Shown here: piece by piece, positions 54,840 through 63,364 of the stretch | Layout of the letters: each line of letters opens with the position of its first letter | Position numbering within the stretch: position 1 is the stretch's first letter | DNA from: Gallaecimonas xiamenensis 3-C-1 | GTDB taxonomy: Bacteria; Pseudomonadota; Gammaproteobacteria; Enterobacterales; Gallaecimonadaceae | Length of the DNA stretch: 64,000 bases | Assembly (NCBI RefSeq): GCF_000299915.1 | Contig: NZ_AMRI01000002.1 | Coordinates: 62,001 to 126,000, forward strand | Direction of reading: 5' to 3' | Notes under the pieces: model-generated | What the model was told of the DNA's origin: nothing | Seen by the model: the letters and a program-made list of their open reading frames with translations, nothing else | Databases searched by the model: none | Position numbers and translations under genes: made by a program

Positions 54840-55232
54840 ATGCGCATCACAGCCATTTTGGGCCTGGGGTTGCTGGCCAGCACCCAGGCGGTCGCCATGG
54901 GCAACGGCTGCCCCCAGGGCCAGACCAACTACTTCAATTGTTCCAGCCCCAGGGTTATGACCCTGTGCGGCCTGCCGGACGGCAGTGGCCTGCACCTGCT
55001 GTTGGAGGGGATCAAGCTGGGAAAAGGGGCCAGTTACAGCGCCCAACAGCTCAGACCTGGCACTGTTGCCGTTGGCTTCGACGACGACGGTGTGCACTAC
55101 CAGCTCTATGATGACGAGTCAGAACAGGGCCTGGTGATCGAAACCGCCAAAGGTAAAGTCGACGCCTTGGTGTGCAAGGGTGGCCACAACAGCCTCCAGG
55201 CATTGGCCGGCAGATTGCCGGTAGCCGAGTGA
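54840..55232 (+). CDS. Small secreted protein with four cysteines, divergent from oprC
   Basis: This 130-residue protein has a signal peptide (about 1-19, AVA-M) and a domain with four Cys (NGCPQGQ, YFNCSS, MTLCGLPDG, ALVCKGG), so two disulfides are likely in the periplasm or outside. The middle has the pattern YSAQQLRPGTVAVGFDDDGV. I do not recognise the family. It shares its promoter region with oprC and may be co-regulated; a copper-related role is speculation. AAGGTAACACC precedes the ATG at 54840, and a strong terminator follows. Confidence 0.75.
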   Translation: MRITAILGLGLLASTQAVAMGNGCPQGQTNYFNCSSPRVMTLCGLPDGSGLHLLLEGIKLGKGASYSAQQLRPGTVAVGFDDDGVHYQLYDDESEQGLVIETAKGKVDALVCKGGHNSLQALAGRLPVAE

Positions 55233-55256
55233 AAAAGGCGCCTTTGGCGCCTTTTT
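55232..55256. terminator. Bidirectional intrinsic terminator
   Basis: AAAAAGGCGCC-TTT-GGCGCCTTTTT pairs perfectly between the convergent genes. Confidence 0.9.
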
Positions 55257-55257
55257 G

Positions 55258-56094
55258 CTATTTGAAGACCACCGTCTTGTTGCCGTAGACGAAGACCTTC
55301 TCGTCCAGCACCAGCTGCAGGGCCCGGCTCAGTACGGATTTTTCCACGTCGCGGCCGGCCTTGGCCATGTCGGTGGCGGAATAGACATGGCTGACGTGGG
55401 TCACGTCCTGCTCGATGATGGGGCCTTCATCCAGGTCGTCGGTGACGAAATGGGCGGTGGCGCCGATCATCTTGACCCCCCGCTCGAAGGCCTGGCGGTA
55501 GGGGTTGGCGCCGATAAAGGCCGGCAGGAAGCTGTGGTGGATATTGATGATGCGGTGGGGATACTGGGCCACGAAGTCCGGGGTCAGAATGCGCATGAAC
55601 TTGGCCAATACCAGGTAGTCCGGGCCATAGCTGTCGATAGCTGCGGTCAGGGCTGCTTCGTGCTCCGGGCGGCTCAAGCCCTGGTGGGGCACATGGTGGA
55701 AGGGAATGCCGAACTTGCCCACCAGTTGGCCCAGGTTGTCGTAATTGCCGATAACGGCGGCGATCTCCACATCCAGCGCCCCTTCGAAGCACTTCATCAG
55801 GATGTCCCCAAGGGCATGGGCCTCTTTGGTGACCAGGATCACCACCTTCTTACGGCCGGCATTGACCAGGCGGCGCTTGGCACCCTGGGGCAGGGCGTCG
55901 TCCAGGTCGGCCAGCAGGGTTTCATCGTTGAAGATACCGTTGAGCTCGGTGCGCATGAAGAAGCGACCGTTTTCCCTGTCGACGAATTCGTTGTTGCGGG
56001 TGATGTTGAGCTGGTGCTTGTAACAGATGTTGGTGATCTTGGCGATCAGGCCCTTGGCGTCGGGGCAGTGGGTGAGCAGGATCTTCTTTTCCAT
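55258..56094 (-). CDS. purU: Formyltetrahydrofolate deformylase
   Basis: This 278-residue enzyme hydrolyses 10-formyl-THF to THF and formate, supplying formate for purine synthesis and balancing one-carbon units. It has an N-terminal ACT domain (LLTHCPDAKGLIAKITNICY, about 6-25) and a C-terminal formyltransferase-like domain with FMRILTPDFVAQYPHRIINI, then HHSFLPAFIGANPY (active-site region) and LDEGPIIEQDVTHVSH. The start is the ATG at 56094, which matches E. coli PurU; a longer frame reaches 56181 but lacks homology. Confidence 0.96.
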   Translation of the reverse strand: MEKKILLTHCPDAKGLIAKITNICYKHQLNITRNNEFVDRENGRFFMRTELNGIFNDETLLADLDDALPQGAKRRLVNAGRKKVVILVTKEAHALGDILMKCFEGALDVEIAAVIGNYDNLGQLVGKFGIPFHHVPHQGLSRPEHEAALTAAIDSYGPDYLVLAKFMRILTPDFVAQYPHRIINIHHSFLPAFIGANPYRQAFERGVKMIGATAHFVTDDLDEGPIIEQDVTHVSHVYSATDMAKAGRDVEKSVLSRALQLVLDEKVFVYGNKTVVFK

Positions 56095-56161
56095 GGGCGT
56101 GCTTTTGGATGGCTGGCAGTCCATCTTACCCAGGCCTGGGCATTTGAAAAGGGCTTTTGTC

Positions 56162-56175
56162 GGTAAGTCCTTACC
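56162..56175. repeat. Short perfect inverted repeat upstream of purU
   Basis: GGTAAG-TC-CTTACC is a 6-bp perfect stem in the divergent promoter region of purU and the small membrane protein gene. It could be an operator; the regulator is unknown. Confidence 0.35.
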
Positions 56176-56277
56176 TGGCATGGGGCTACCGCCGTGCCAG
56201 TGCTTTGAAAAGGCATTGCGCTGCGGGGTTCGGCCTGGTGAGATGGGCGCCCTTTTGCGTTGCCGAGGAACAAGGCT

Positions 56278-56607
56278 ATGGATGCCACTAACCCCCCTTC
56301 CAAACTGGGCCTGGTCGCCTTTGTCTGCGCCCTGTTGGCTTTGCTGAGTCTGCTGGGGGTCACCGCCATGACCGCCTACACCGTCAACTACGACCCCAGC
56401 CTGGCTTTGGTCGGGTCGGCCTTCATGCTGTTGGCCGGGGTACTGGCGTTGCTGGGGGTGTTGGGGATCCTGGCCGGCCTGGGTTTTGGTATTGGTGCCC
56501 TGATCCGGGACAAGGGGCCCAAAGGCTTTGCCATCAGCGGCTTTTGCCTATCCTTCGCCTTGTCATTCCTGCTGTTGCTGGTCGTGGTGGCAGGGCTGGC
56601 CGCCTGA
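56278..56607 (+). CDS. Small multi-helix membrane protein
   Basis: This 109-residue protein has about three or four hydrophobic helices (LGLVAFVCALLALLSLLGVT, SLALVGSAFMLLAGVLALLG, GFCLSFALSFLLLLVVVAGL) with IGALIRDKGPKGFAISGF as a small polar loop. The layout is similar to DUF4190-type proteins, but I cannot assign a family. The start is the ATG at 56278, with GAGGAACA upstream. Function unknown; it is divergent from purU. Confidence 0.7.
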   Translation: MDATNPPSKLGLVAFVCALLALLSLLGVTAMTAYTVNYDPSLALVGSAFMLLAGVLALLGVLGILAGLGFGIGALIRDKGPKGFAISGFCLSFALSFLLLLVVVAGLAA

Positions 56608-56742
56608 GTGCTTGGCAGATCCAATTCACAAGGTCGGCAAAAGGTTGTTTATTCACCATCAGTGTCTTTGCTAGGGTCGAAGCAGCACCGGTAAAGGGAG
56701 GCGGTATGCCGGTGCCAGACCAAGACATCAAGGACTCTTGTC

Positions 56743-56964
56743 ATGAAAATCAAACTGATACCGACCCTGTGTGGCACCCTGATCGGCATGGTGCTGGCGG
56801 CTCCGGCCATAGCCCGCATCCCCGGTGATTGCGAATGCGACCTGTGGCTGCGGGAGCTGAATCGCTGTGAAGCGGGGGAACCGACCAATGTGCGTGATTG
56901 CCGCTTCTATTACGACGGTTGGCTGGACTGCCAGAGCAACGAGAGTTGCCAAGGTCCCCAGTGA
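56743..56964 (+). CDS. Small secreted cysteine-rich protein
   Basis: This 73-residue protein has a signal peptide (about 1-24, PAIA-R) and a mature part of about 49 residues with six Cys: GDCEC, NRCEAG, RDCRFYYDG, LDCQSN and ESCQG. Three disulfides would be possible, giving a compact fold. Acidic and aromatic residues are frequent. No family is recognised. It is followed at once by a strong terminator, and the ATG at 56743 starts a clear signal peptide. It could be an envelope protein, toxin-like peptide or metal binder; none is shown. Confidence 0.7.
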   Translation: MKIKLIPTLCGTLIGMVLAAPAIARIPGDCECDLWLRELNRCEAGEPTNVRDCRFYYDGWLDCQSNESCQGPQ

Positions 56965-56967
56965 CCG

Positions 56968-56992
56968 AAAGCGCCCCAAGGGGCGCTTTTTT
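56968..56992 (+). terminator. Intrinsic terminator
   Basis: GCGCCCC-AA-GGGGCGC (56971-56986) with six T after it ends the gene for the Cys-rich protein. Confidence 0.9.
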
Positions 56993-57051
56993 CATGGCCC
57001 CTTCGCCGCCCCCGGTTTAGCCTAGAAGGAGCGCACAAAGAGGAGGGGCTG

Positions 57052-57840
57052 ATGAGCCACGCACAATGGGCCCTGGTCACCGGGGCCAGCAGCGGCATAG
57101 GGGAGGCCCTGGCCGCCTGCTTTGCCCGGGACGGGATCAACCTGGTGCTGGTGGCCCGATCTGAGGACAAACTCCAGGCCCTGGCCCAGCGCTGGCGCGG
57201 GGAGCGGGGCATAGAGGTCAAAACCCTGTGCATCGACCTGGCCCTGACCGACGGCGCCGACCAGGTATTTGCGGCCCTCGATGGCCTGGTACCCAGCTAC
57301 TTGGTCAACAATGCCGGCATCGGTTTGTATGGCAAGGTCCAGGACACCGATCTGGACGCCGAACAGCGGTTGCTGGATTTGAACATCCGCAGCCTGACCC
57401 GGCTTTGCAAGCTCTGCCTGCCGGCCATGTTGGCCCAGGGCTATGGCCATATCCTCAACCTGGCCTCCACCGCCGCCTTCCAGCCCGGCCCGTACATGGC
57501 GGTCTATTACGCCTCCAAGGCCTATGTGCTGTCCCTGTCTGAGGCCATGGCCGAAGATCTCAAAGGCACAGGGGTCATGGTCACCGCCCTGTGCCCGGGG
57601 CCGACCCGTTCCGGCTTTCAAGCCGGTGCCGGTATGGAAGGCACAGGCCTTTTCAAGCGCTTGGCTATGGCCGAAGTGGGCCAGGTTGCCGAAGTGGGCT
57701 ACCGGGCCATGATGAACGGCCGGCGCCTGGCCATTCCCGGCTTTGGCAACAAGCTGTTGGTGCAAAGCCTGAGGCTGCTGCCCCGGCGCTGGGTTACCGC
57801 CATGGTGGCCTGGCTGTCACGGCCCGCAAAATCCCGTTAG
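57052..57840 (+). CDS. Short-chain dehydrogenase/reductase
   Basis: This 262-residue enzyme has the NAD(P)-binding motif TGASSGIGEALAACFARDG (about 9-27), YLVNNAGIG (about 83-91) and the catalytic YYASKAYVLSLSEAMAEDLK with YxxxK (about 146-165), then MVTALCPGPTRSGF. It is of the classical SDR type, related to bacterial dehydrogenases of the DltE/YdfG sort; the substrate is unknown. GAGGGGCTG precedes the ATG at 57052. It stands alone after a terminator. Confidence 0.9.
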   Translation: MSHAQWALVTGASSGIGEALAACFARDGINLVLVARSEDKLQALAQRWRGERGIEVKTLCIDLALTDGADQVFAALDGLVPSYLVNNAGIGLYGKVQDTDLDAEQRLLDLNIRSLTRLCKLCLPAMLAQGYGHILNLASTAAFQPGPYMAVYYASKAYVLSLSEAMAEDLKGTGVMVTALCPGPTRSGFQAGAGMEGTGLFKRLAMAEVGQVAEVGYRAMMNGRRLAIPGFGNKLLVQSLRLLPRRWVTAMVAWLSRPAKSR

Positions 57841-57974
57841 CCCCTGCCTAGGTCCTTTGCCCCACTGTTACTGGCCTGACATCGACTAAAGATGCTTTTT
57901 CCACCAGTTCTGCTCTTGCCAAGGGCCCGGTGCTGTGGCTTGTTGGGGCTCCATTTCCATGTTCAGGGACGAAT

Positions 57975-58259
57975 ATGACCACCTTTAAACGCGTGACAGC
58001 CAAAGTGCTGGCGGTATTGCTGATACTGCTGCTGGCCCTGGCTTGGCTGCTGGCCGCCGTGCTGGTCAGCAACAGCCAGGCCTTGACCCGCTTCCAGGAA
58101 GGACTGCTCTTTTCCGGGCTGCTGGTAATGCCGCTCTGCCTGGTGCTGGTGTTGCTGGGCTTTTTCAAAGGGCGCCGCCCGGGCGCCAACTGGCGCTACG
58201 GACTGCCGTTGGCAGCGGTGCTTTGCTATGGGGGCCAGCTTTGGTGGCTATGGCCATGA
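57975..58259 (+). CDS. Small membrane protein
   Basis: This 94-residue protein has three hydrophobic helices (VLAVLLILLLALAWLLAAVL, EGLLFSGLLVMPLCLVLVLL and GLPLAAVLCYGGQLWWLW), separated by a basic loop FFKGRRPGANWR. No family recognised. The next gene begins inside its stop (ATGA), so both are translated together. Function unknown. Confidence 0.65.
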   Translation: MTTFKRVTAKVLAVLLILLLALAWLLAAVLVSNSQALTRFQEGLLFSGLLVMPLCLVLVLLGFFKGRRPGANWRYGLPLAAVLCYGGQLWWLWP

Positions 58260-58561
58260 CCCTGGGCGTTACCTTCTGGATCTGGGGCCTGAGTTACCTG
58301 GGCAGTTTCTGCCTGCTGGCGGCCTTCATGTTGTATGGAAGGGGCCAGGGGGTGGTGTCGCCCTGGGTGAACTGGTTTGCCGACAAGACCCTGGTGATGG
58401 CGCCGGCCTTGGCCTTGCCCTGTGCCGTTGCCGGCTGGGTGGCCTTCTGGCGGGAAAGCAGCCCCTGGGGTTATGGCTGGTTCCTGGCCCCCCTGGCCTG
58501 GGTGCTGCTGGCCTGGGCCTTGCTATTGGCCAGCCGCTTTCACCAACAACCGGCCCGCTGA
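58256..58561 (+). CDS. Small membrane protein, coupled to the preceding gene
   Basis: This 101-residue protein has three hydrophobic helices ([39 protein letters not shown] and [19 protein letters not shown]). The ATG at 58256 overlaps the stop of the preceding gene; an ATG at 58250 would add two residues. Both proteins are probably a small two-part membrane unit of unknown function. Confidence 0.65.
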   Translation: MTLGVTFWIWGLSYLGSFCLLAAFMLYGRGQGVVSPWVNWFADKTLVMAPALALPCAVAGWVAFWRESSPWGYGWFLAPLAWVLLAWALLLASRFHQQPAR

Positions 58562-58575
58562 TCGCGAGCTGGTTG

Positions 58576-58941
58576 TCAGGCGGTCAGTACCTGGCCGTCC
58601 ACCAGCTGCACCGGCACCGGCTGCAGGTAATAGTGGCGGCAGGGGCCCTCGGTACAGAGCCCGCTTTCAACCTCGAACAGGGCACCGTGTTTGTCGCAGA
58701 GGATTTGGCCGTTGGAGGCCAGAAACAGGTCCTTGAGGCTGCTCAAGGGCACGCCCATGTGGGGGCAGCGGTTAACATAGCCAAACACCTCTTGGCCCTT
58801 GCGTACCAGGAAGATCCCCAGCATTTCACCGCCTGGGCTTTCAAAGACAAAGCCCTTGCTGCCCGGGTCGGCGATATCGTCCAGGGCACAAAGCCTGTGT
58901 CCTGCCTTGAGGCGGTCAAAAGGCGCCGGCTTGTCCATCAT
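58576..58941 (-). CDS. Rieske [2Fe-2S] domain protein
   Basis: This 121-residue soluble protein has the Rieske cluster ligands [10 protein letters not shown] (CxH) and [17 protein letters not shown] (CxxH). The Cys-His pairs sit about 20 residues apart, and the rest of the chain fits a minimal ferredoxin-like Rieske fold. It may be an electron-transfer partner, for example of an oxygenase, but none is near. The ATG at 58941 overlaps the stop of the deacetylase gene (ATGATGG), so they are coupled. Confidence 0.88.
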   Translation of the reverse strand: MMDKPAPFDRLKAGHRLCALDDIADPGSKGFVFESPGGEMLGIFLVRKGQEVFGYVNRCPHMGVPLSSLKDLFLASNGQILCDKHGALFEVESGLCTEGPCRHYYLQPVPVQLVDGQVLTA

Positions 58942-59894
58942 TTGAGCCCCTGACCCGACAACCAGGCCTGTGACCACCAGTAGTAACGCCCGGCCTTGGT
59001 CTTGCTGGGGGCGGTACAGTTAAGCCTGGAGCGGCCCGGGGGCAGGGCGATGGCAGGTATCTTGAAGCGGGTACCGTCCATCTCGATGGCCACCCTTTGC
59101 CCCAGGAAATAACAGGCAAACCGGCTGGCCATGGGGTCGCTGTCCTTAAGTTCCAGGGTCAGGGCCGGCGAGCGGTCGCCCTGGACCATGCTGGTGTCGG
59201 AGCTGACCAGGGGCATATGCAGGCTCAACAGCTTGGTCTTGAGGGTACCCAGGTTGGCGTAGGGACCGGCGGCCGGGAAGCGGGGCAGGGCGGTCAGGCT
59301 GCTGTAGGGGCCCGAGGGGCCGGACTGCTGGCCGAAGGCCACATAGCCCATGTCTGCCGCCAGGGCTTCCAGTTCGGGGCTGTATTCACCATAGGGCCAG
59401 GCCAGCCACTTGGGGTTGCCCGGCAGCTGGCCGTCGATAATGGTCTGGCGGGCCAGTTTCAGGGGCAGGGTGGTGAGATGGGCGTGGCCGGCGGTGTGGT
59501 TGGCCACAGTGGCGCCGACCATGGCGGCCATGGTGTTGGCCGACATCATGCCCGGTCTGCCTACCCGTTCAGGGTTGACGAACAGGGTATAGGGGTAGCC
59601 GAAACGGGCCAGCAGGGGAGCGGCGTTGTCGGCAATGTCTTGGTAGCCGTCATCGAAGGTGATGGCCACCGCCTTGTCCGGCAGGGTCTTTTGTCCCTTG
59701 GCTTCGAGTACCACATCGGCCAGGTCCACCACGGTAAAGCCGTTGTCCTTGAGGTAGCTAAGGTGGCTTTCAAAGTCGCTGGGGCTGGTGGTGGTGCTGG
59801 GGGGAGTGTCGGTGGCGATATGGTGGTACAGCAGGATCACGGCGGCCCGGCTGGGCATGGCGGTGAGCAACAGAAGTAGCAACAAGGTGCGCAT
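58938..59894 (-). CDS. Polysaccharide deacetylase (CE4 family)
   Basis: This 318-residue exported protein has a signal peptide (about 1-17), then the CE4 fold: VILLYHHIATDTPP, AITFDDGYQDI with the metal Asp (about 80-90), NHTAGHAHL with the metal His pair, and LAWPYGEYSPE as the third motif. The PgaB-like N-terminal domain layout suggests de-N-acetylation of a polysaccharide. The C-terminal domain (about 200-318) is family-specific. The ATG at 59894 gives the signal peptide. It overlaps the Rieske gene downstream. Confidence 0.88.
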   Translation of the reverse strand: MRTLLLLLLLTAMPSRAAVILLYHHIATDTPPSTTTSPSDFESHLSYLKDNGFTVVDLADVVLEAKGQKTLPDKAVAITFDDGYQDIADNAAPLLARFGYPYTLFVNPERVGRPGMMSANTMAAMVGATVANHTAGHAHLTTLPLKLARQTIIDGQLPGNPKWLAWPYGEYSPELEALAADMGYVAFGQQSGPSGPYSSLTALPRFPAAGPYANLGTLKTKLLSLHMPLVSSDTSMVQGDRSPALTLELKDSDPMASRFACYFLGQRVAIEMDGTRFKIPAIALPPGRSRLNCTAPSKTKAGRYYWWSQAWLSGQGLK

Positions 59895-59942
59895 GGCGAG
59901 TCCAGAGTACAAGACCGCCCGCCGAAGCGGGCGGCCCTGGTG

Positions 59943-61748
59943 TTACTTGACGATGTTGTCCAGGGTGTTCTGAGCCAGGGGGTGATAGCCAGGGCGGGCC
60001 TGGGCGTACACCTTCTTGGCAAATTCCTGGTACTGCGGCTTGGCCATCAGCATGTCGTACAGGGGCACCACCAGCTTGCGCCGGCCGATGTGCTTGAGGT
60101 AGTCGGCCATGGCGTCGAAGGCCGGGGCATAGTCATGCTCAATGGCCTGGCGATACCAGACGTGGGCCACTTCGTTGTTGCGGGTGCCGGTCAGGCCGAA
60201 GGCCTTGTCCAGCTCGGTCATCTGGCCTTTGGTCAGCTTCTTGGGCAACTCGGATACGAAATAGATCTGCTGCTGGGCGTTCCAGTCCTTGAAGGGCAGG
60301 GCGCTGGCCTTGTCCTGGCCTCGGAGCCAACGGGTCTGGGCAGCCAGCACCTTGGTGAAGGCGTCAGACTTGGGCTTGGGGGCGCCGGTGGGCAGGCCGG
60401 GCTGGTAGATCCAGGTCTTGAGGCGGTCCATGTCCAGGCCGGCCTTGGCGGCATAGTCCAGGAACATGTCGGTGGACACGGACTGGAAGCGGAAGGTCTT
60501 GAAGTAGTTGCGCAGGAAGTCGTCCATTTTCTTGCGGCCCAGCTTCTGCTCGATTTCGAACAGCATCAGGGCGCCCTTCTCGTAAGGCACGTTGGAGAAG
60601 GCATCGTCCGGGTCGCGGCCGGTCAGGTCGGGCTGCAGGCGGGTGTCGGCCGCATCGATGCTGGCCAGGTCTTCCTGCAGGTCCTTGTAGCCGATCACCG
60701 CTTCCATACGCTCGCGGTCCTTGCCGTACACCGCTTCCATGATGCGGTAGGTCAGGTAGGTGGTGAAGCCTTCGTTAAGCCACAGGTCCTGCCAGGTGGC
60801 ATTGGTCACCAGGTTGCCGGACCAGGAGTGGGCCAGCTCGTGGGCGATCAGGGACACCAGGGACTTGTCACCGGCGATAACGGTGGGGGTGATAAAGCTC
60901 AGGCGCGGGTTTTCCATGCCGCCGAAGGGGAAGCTGGGGGGCAGGATCAGCAGGTCGTAGCGACCCCAGTCGTACGGGCCGTACATCTTCTCCACCGTTT
61001 CCATCATGGACTCGGTATCTTCGAATTCCTTGGCGGCAGCGTCCAGAACAGCCGGCTCGGCATAGACGCCGGTGCGCTTGCTCATGGGCTTGAACTCAAG
61101 GTCGCCCACACCCAGGGCAATCAGGTAAGTGGGCACGGCCTGGGGCATGTGGAAGCGGTAGACGCCGTCCGCACTTTTCTGCTGGCTGTTCTCGGCGCTC
61201 ATCACCGCCATCAGTTCTTTGGGCACCTTGATGGTGGCGTCATAGGTGACCCGCACCGAGGGGCTGTCCTGCAGGGGGATAAAGCTGCGGGCCTGGATGG
61301 CCTGGGCCTGGGTGAACAGGAAGGGGTGCTTCTTGCCGGCGGTCTGTTCCGGGGTCAGCCATTGCAGGCCGGTGGCGCCGTCGGTGGTGTGGTAGGCCAC
61401 TTTCACCTGGTCGGCCTTGGGAGCCAGGGCGATATTCAGGGCACTGCCAAGGGCGTCGGATTTTTCACCCCAGCTCCATTGGGCGCTGGTCCACTGGCCG
61501 TCGACGTGCTGCTGCACGCCACTGATGTCCAAAGCCCGGGTGTCCAGCACCAGGGTGCTGGCGTTGGGGTCGAGGCGCTTGAAATCCAGGGTCGCGCTGC
61601 CGGCCAGCTGATGCTTGTCGAAGTCCACGGTCAGGTCCAGGCCCAGGTGGGTGATCTTCACCTGCTCGGTGTTGCCGTAGGAGTTGATATCGGTGGCGGC
61701 TGTAGCTGTCATGGACAGCAACGCCAGGCTGCAAAGTGCCCCTTTCAT
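59943..61748 (-). CDS. M1 family metallopeptidase (leukotriene A4 hydrolase/aminopeptidase type)
   Basis: This 601-residue exported enzyme has a signal peptide (about 1-19, TATA-A) and the zinc motif HELAHSWSGNLV plus the third ligand NEGFTTYLTY (about 303-332), with GGMEN substrate motif FPFGGMENPRLSFI (about 276-289). The C-terminal alpha-helical domain (about 460-601) is the LTA4-hydrolase C-domain. It is similar to the cold-active ColAP aminopeptidase of Colwellia. It cleaves N-terminal residues from peptides in the periplasm. It is divergent from dinF. Confidence 0.93.
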   Translation of the reverse strand: MKGALCSLALLSMTATAATDINSYGNTEQVKITHLGLDLTVDFDKHQLAGSATLDFKRLDPNASTLVLDTRALDISGVQQHVDGQWTSAQWSWGEKSDALGSALNIALAPKADQVKVAYHTTDGATGLQWLTPEQTAGKKHPFLFTQAQAIQARSFIPLQDSPSVRVTYDATIKVPKELMAVMSAENSQQKSADGVYRFHMPQAVPTYLIALGVGDLEFKPMSKRTGVYAEPAVLDAAAKEFEDTESMMETVEKMYGPYDWGRYDLLILPPSFPFGGMENPRLSFITPTVIAGDKSLVSLIAHELAHSWSGNLVTNATWQDLWLNEGFTTYLTYRIMEAVYGKDRERMEAVIGYKDLQEDLASIDAADTRLQPDLTGRDPDDAFSNVPYEKGALMLFEIEQKLGRKKMDDFLRNYFKTFRFQSVSTDMFLDYAAKAGLDMDRLKTWIYQPGLPTGAPKPKSDAFTKVLAAQTRWLRGQDKASALPFKDWNAQQQIYFVSELPKKLTKGQMTELDKAFGLTGTRNNEVAHVWYRQAIEHDYAPAFDAMADYLKHIGRRKLVVPLYDMLMAKPQYQEFAKKVYAQARPGYHPLAQNTLDNIVK

Positions 61749-61851
61749 TCTTCTCGATTCCTTCAAGTGGAAAGGGCCAAGTGTAACGGCCTTGCCTGCA
61801 CTTTCACAGGGCGGCAGACTCAGCCCAAAGCCCATTCACCCGAGACCCCCT

Positions 61852-63144
61852 TTGTTTACCGACCACAAAAGGGTACTGGCCCTGGCCTTGCCCATGATCC
61901 TGTCCAATATCACAGTGCCCTTGCTGGGGCTGGTGGACACCGCCGTTATCGGTCACCTGGCCAATCCCGCCTTCCTGGGGGGCGTGGCGGTGGGCAACAT
62001 GTTGGTGACTTTCCTGTTCTGGCTGCTGGGCTTTTTGCGCATGGCCACCACCGGCCTGATCGCCCAGGCCCATGGCCGGGGCGACGGCGCCGCTTTGGCC
62101 GCCTGGCTTGGCAAGGCCGGGGCCATGGCCCTAGCCCTGGCGGCGGCGCTGCTGCTGTTGCAATGGCCCCTTGGCCAGCTGGGGCTCTGGCTGAGCGGTG
62201 CCTCGGGGGAAGTCAAAGCCCAGGCCGCCCTCTATTTTTACGCCCGCATCTGGGGGGCGCCGGCGGTGCTGGTGAACCTGGTGCTGCTGGGCTTTCTGGT
62301 GGGGCGCCAAGACACCAGGGGCCCCATGGCGCTGCTGATCCTCGGCAACAGCCTCAATATCCTGCTGGACCTTATGCTGGTGGTGGGGCTGGGCTGGCAG
62401 GTGCGGGGGGCGGCCCTGGCATCTGTGGTGGCGGACTACGCCACCCTGGGGTTGGGGCTGTGGCTGGTGCACCGGCGCCTGCCGGATTTTGACTGGCGGG
62501 CGGCCCTTGGCCACAGCGGCTGGCGGCGGCTGTTGTCCCTTAACCGCGACATCTTGCTGCGCAGCTTTTGTCTGCAGCTGTGCTTTGTGTTCATCACCTT
62601 CCAAGGGGCCAGGATGGGGGACCAGGTGGTGGCCGCCAATGCGGTGCTGCTCAACTTCCTGCTGCTGATCTCCTACGCCCTGGACGGCATAGCCTATGCC
62701 GCCGAAGCCCTGACCGGTAGGGCGGTGGGCCAGGGGGATGAAAAGGCGCTGCGCTACTGGGTACGGCTGTGCGGCCAATGGTCCCTGGCTTTTGCCTTGG
62801 CTTTTGTGGCCCTGTTCGGCTTTTTTGGCGAGGGGATCATCGCCTTGCTGACCGACCTGCCGGCGGTGCGCCAGACGGCGGCCCAGTACCTTGGCTGGGT
62901 GGTGGCCCTGCCGCTGGTGGCGCTGTGGTGTTACCTGTTCGACGGGGTCTTTATCGGCGCGACCCGGGGCCGGGCCATGCGCAACAGCATGGTGCTGTCC
63001 ACTTTCGGGGTGTTTTTTCCGGTGTGGTGGCTGGCCCAGGGGCTGGGCAACCACGGCCTGTGGCTGGCCCTGACCGCCTTTATGGCCATGCGTGGCCTGA
63101 GCCTCTGGTGGCTATACCGCCGGCCGGGCTTTGTCAGCGATTAA
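61852..63144 (+). CDS. dinF: MATE-family efflux transporter DinF
   Basis: This protein of about 430 residues has 12 membrane helices and the DinF-typical start LALALPMILSNITVPLLGLV, then DTAVIGHLANPAFLGGVAVG and the cation-binding MATE segments. It exports toxic compounds with protons or sodium. The start codon is uncertain; I took the TTG at 61852 because the family N-terminus is just there and no ATG or GTG is closer. In E. coli dinF follows lexA and is SOS-induced; here it is far from lexA and I saw no CTG-N10-CAG in its upstream region. Confidence 0.88.
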   Translation: MFTDHKRVLALALPMILSNITVPLLGLVDTAVIGHLANPAFLGGVAVGNMLVTFLFWLLGFLRMATTGLIAQAHGRGDGAALAAWLGKAGAMALALAAALLLLQWPLGQLGLWLSGASGEVKAQAALYFYARIWGAPAVLVNLVLLGFLVGRQDTRGPMALLILGNSLNILLDLMLVVGLGWQVRGAALASVVADYATLGLGLWLVHRRLPDFDWRAALGHSGWRRLLSLNRDILLRSFCLQLCFVFITFQGARMGDQVVAANAVLLNFLLLISYALDGIAYAAEALTGRAVGQGDEKALRYWVRLCGQWSLAFALAFVALFGFFGEGIIALLTDLPAVRQTAAQYLGWVVALPLVALWCYLFDGVFIGATRGRAMRNSMVLSTFGVFFPVWWLAQGLGNHGLWLALTAFMAMRGLSLWWLYRRPGFVSD

Positions 63145-63364
63145 GGAACTGGCTGAAGCGGTTGCAGAAGATGCCCAGGTAGCCGTAGCAGGCCAGGGCG
63201 AAACCCGGAATGGCAAAGATAAGCCCCGGCACTTGCCAGAGGGCCTCGCCCTTGCTGCCCAGGTAGATGAAGAAGAGCCCCAGGATGAACAGGGCAAACC
63301 CGGACAAAAAGCGGCGGACTGACCGCCTGGGATCGCTGCCCAGGCGGTAGATGAGGTCGCGCAT
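63134..63364 (-). CDS. Small membrane protein after nfuA
   Basis: This 76-residue protein has a basic N-terminus ([20 protein letters not shown]) and two hydrophobic helices (SGFALFILGLFFIYLGSKG and IFAIPGFALACYGYLGIFC). Its ATG shares one base with the nfuA stop, so it is translated together with nfuA. Its 3' end overlaps dinF by 11 bp on the other strand. No family recognised; function unknown. Confidence 0.65.
   Translation of the reverse strand: MRDLIYRLGSDPRRSVRRFLSGFALFILGLFFIYLGSKGEALWQVPGLIFAIPGFALACYGYLGIFCNRFSQFLNR

Noticed and set aside
56095-56277. Possible riboswitch upstream of purU
   Set aside because: Apart from a 6-bp repeat I could not find conserved glycine, purine or THF riboswitch cores.
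59940-62492. An 850-residue frame opposite the M1 peptidase running into dinF
   Set aside because: Composition is of antisense type (Gly, Gln, His, Val), and both real genes are well supported by family motifs.
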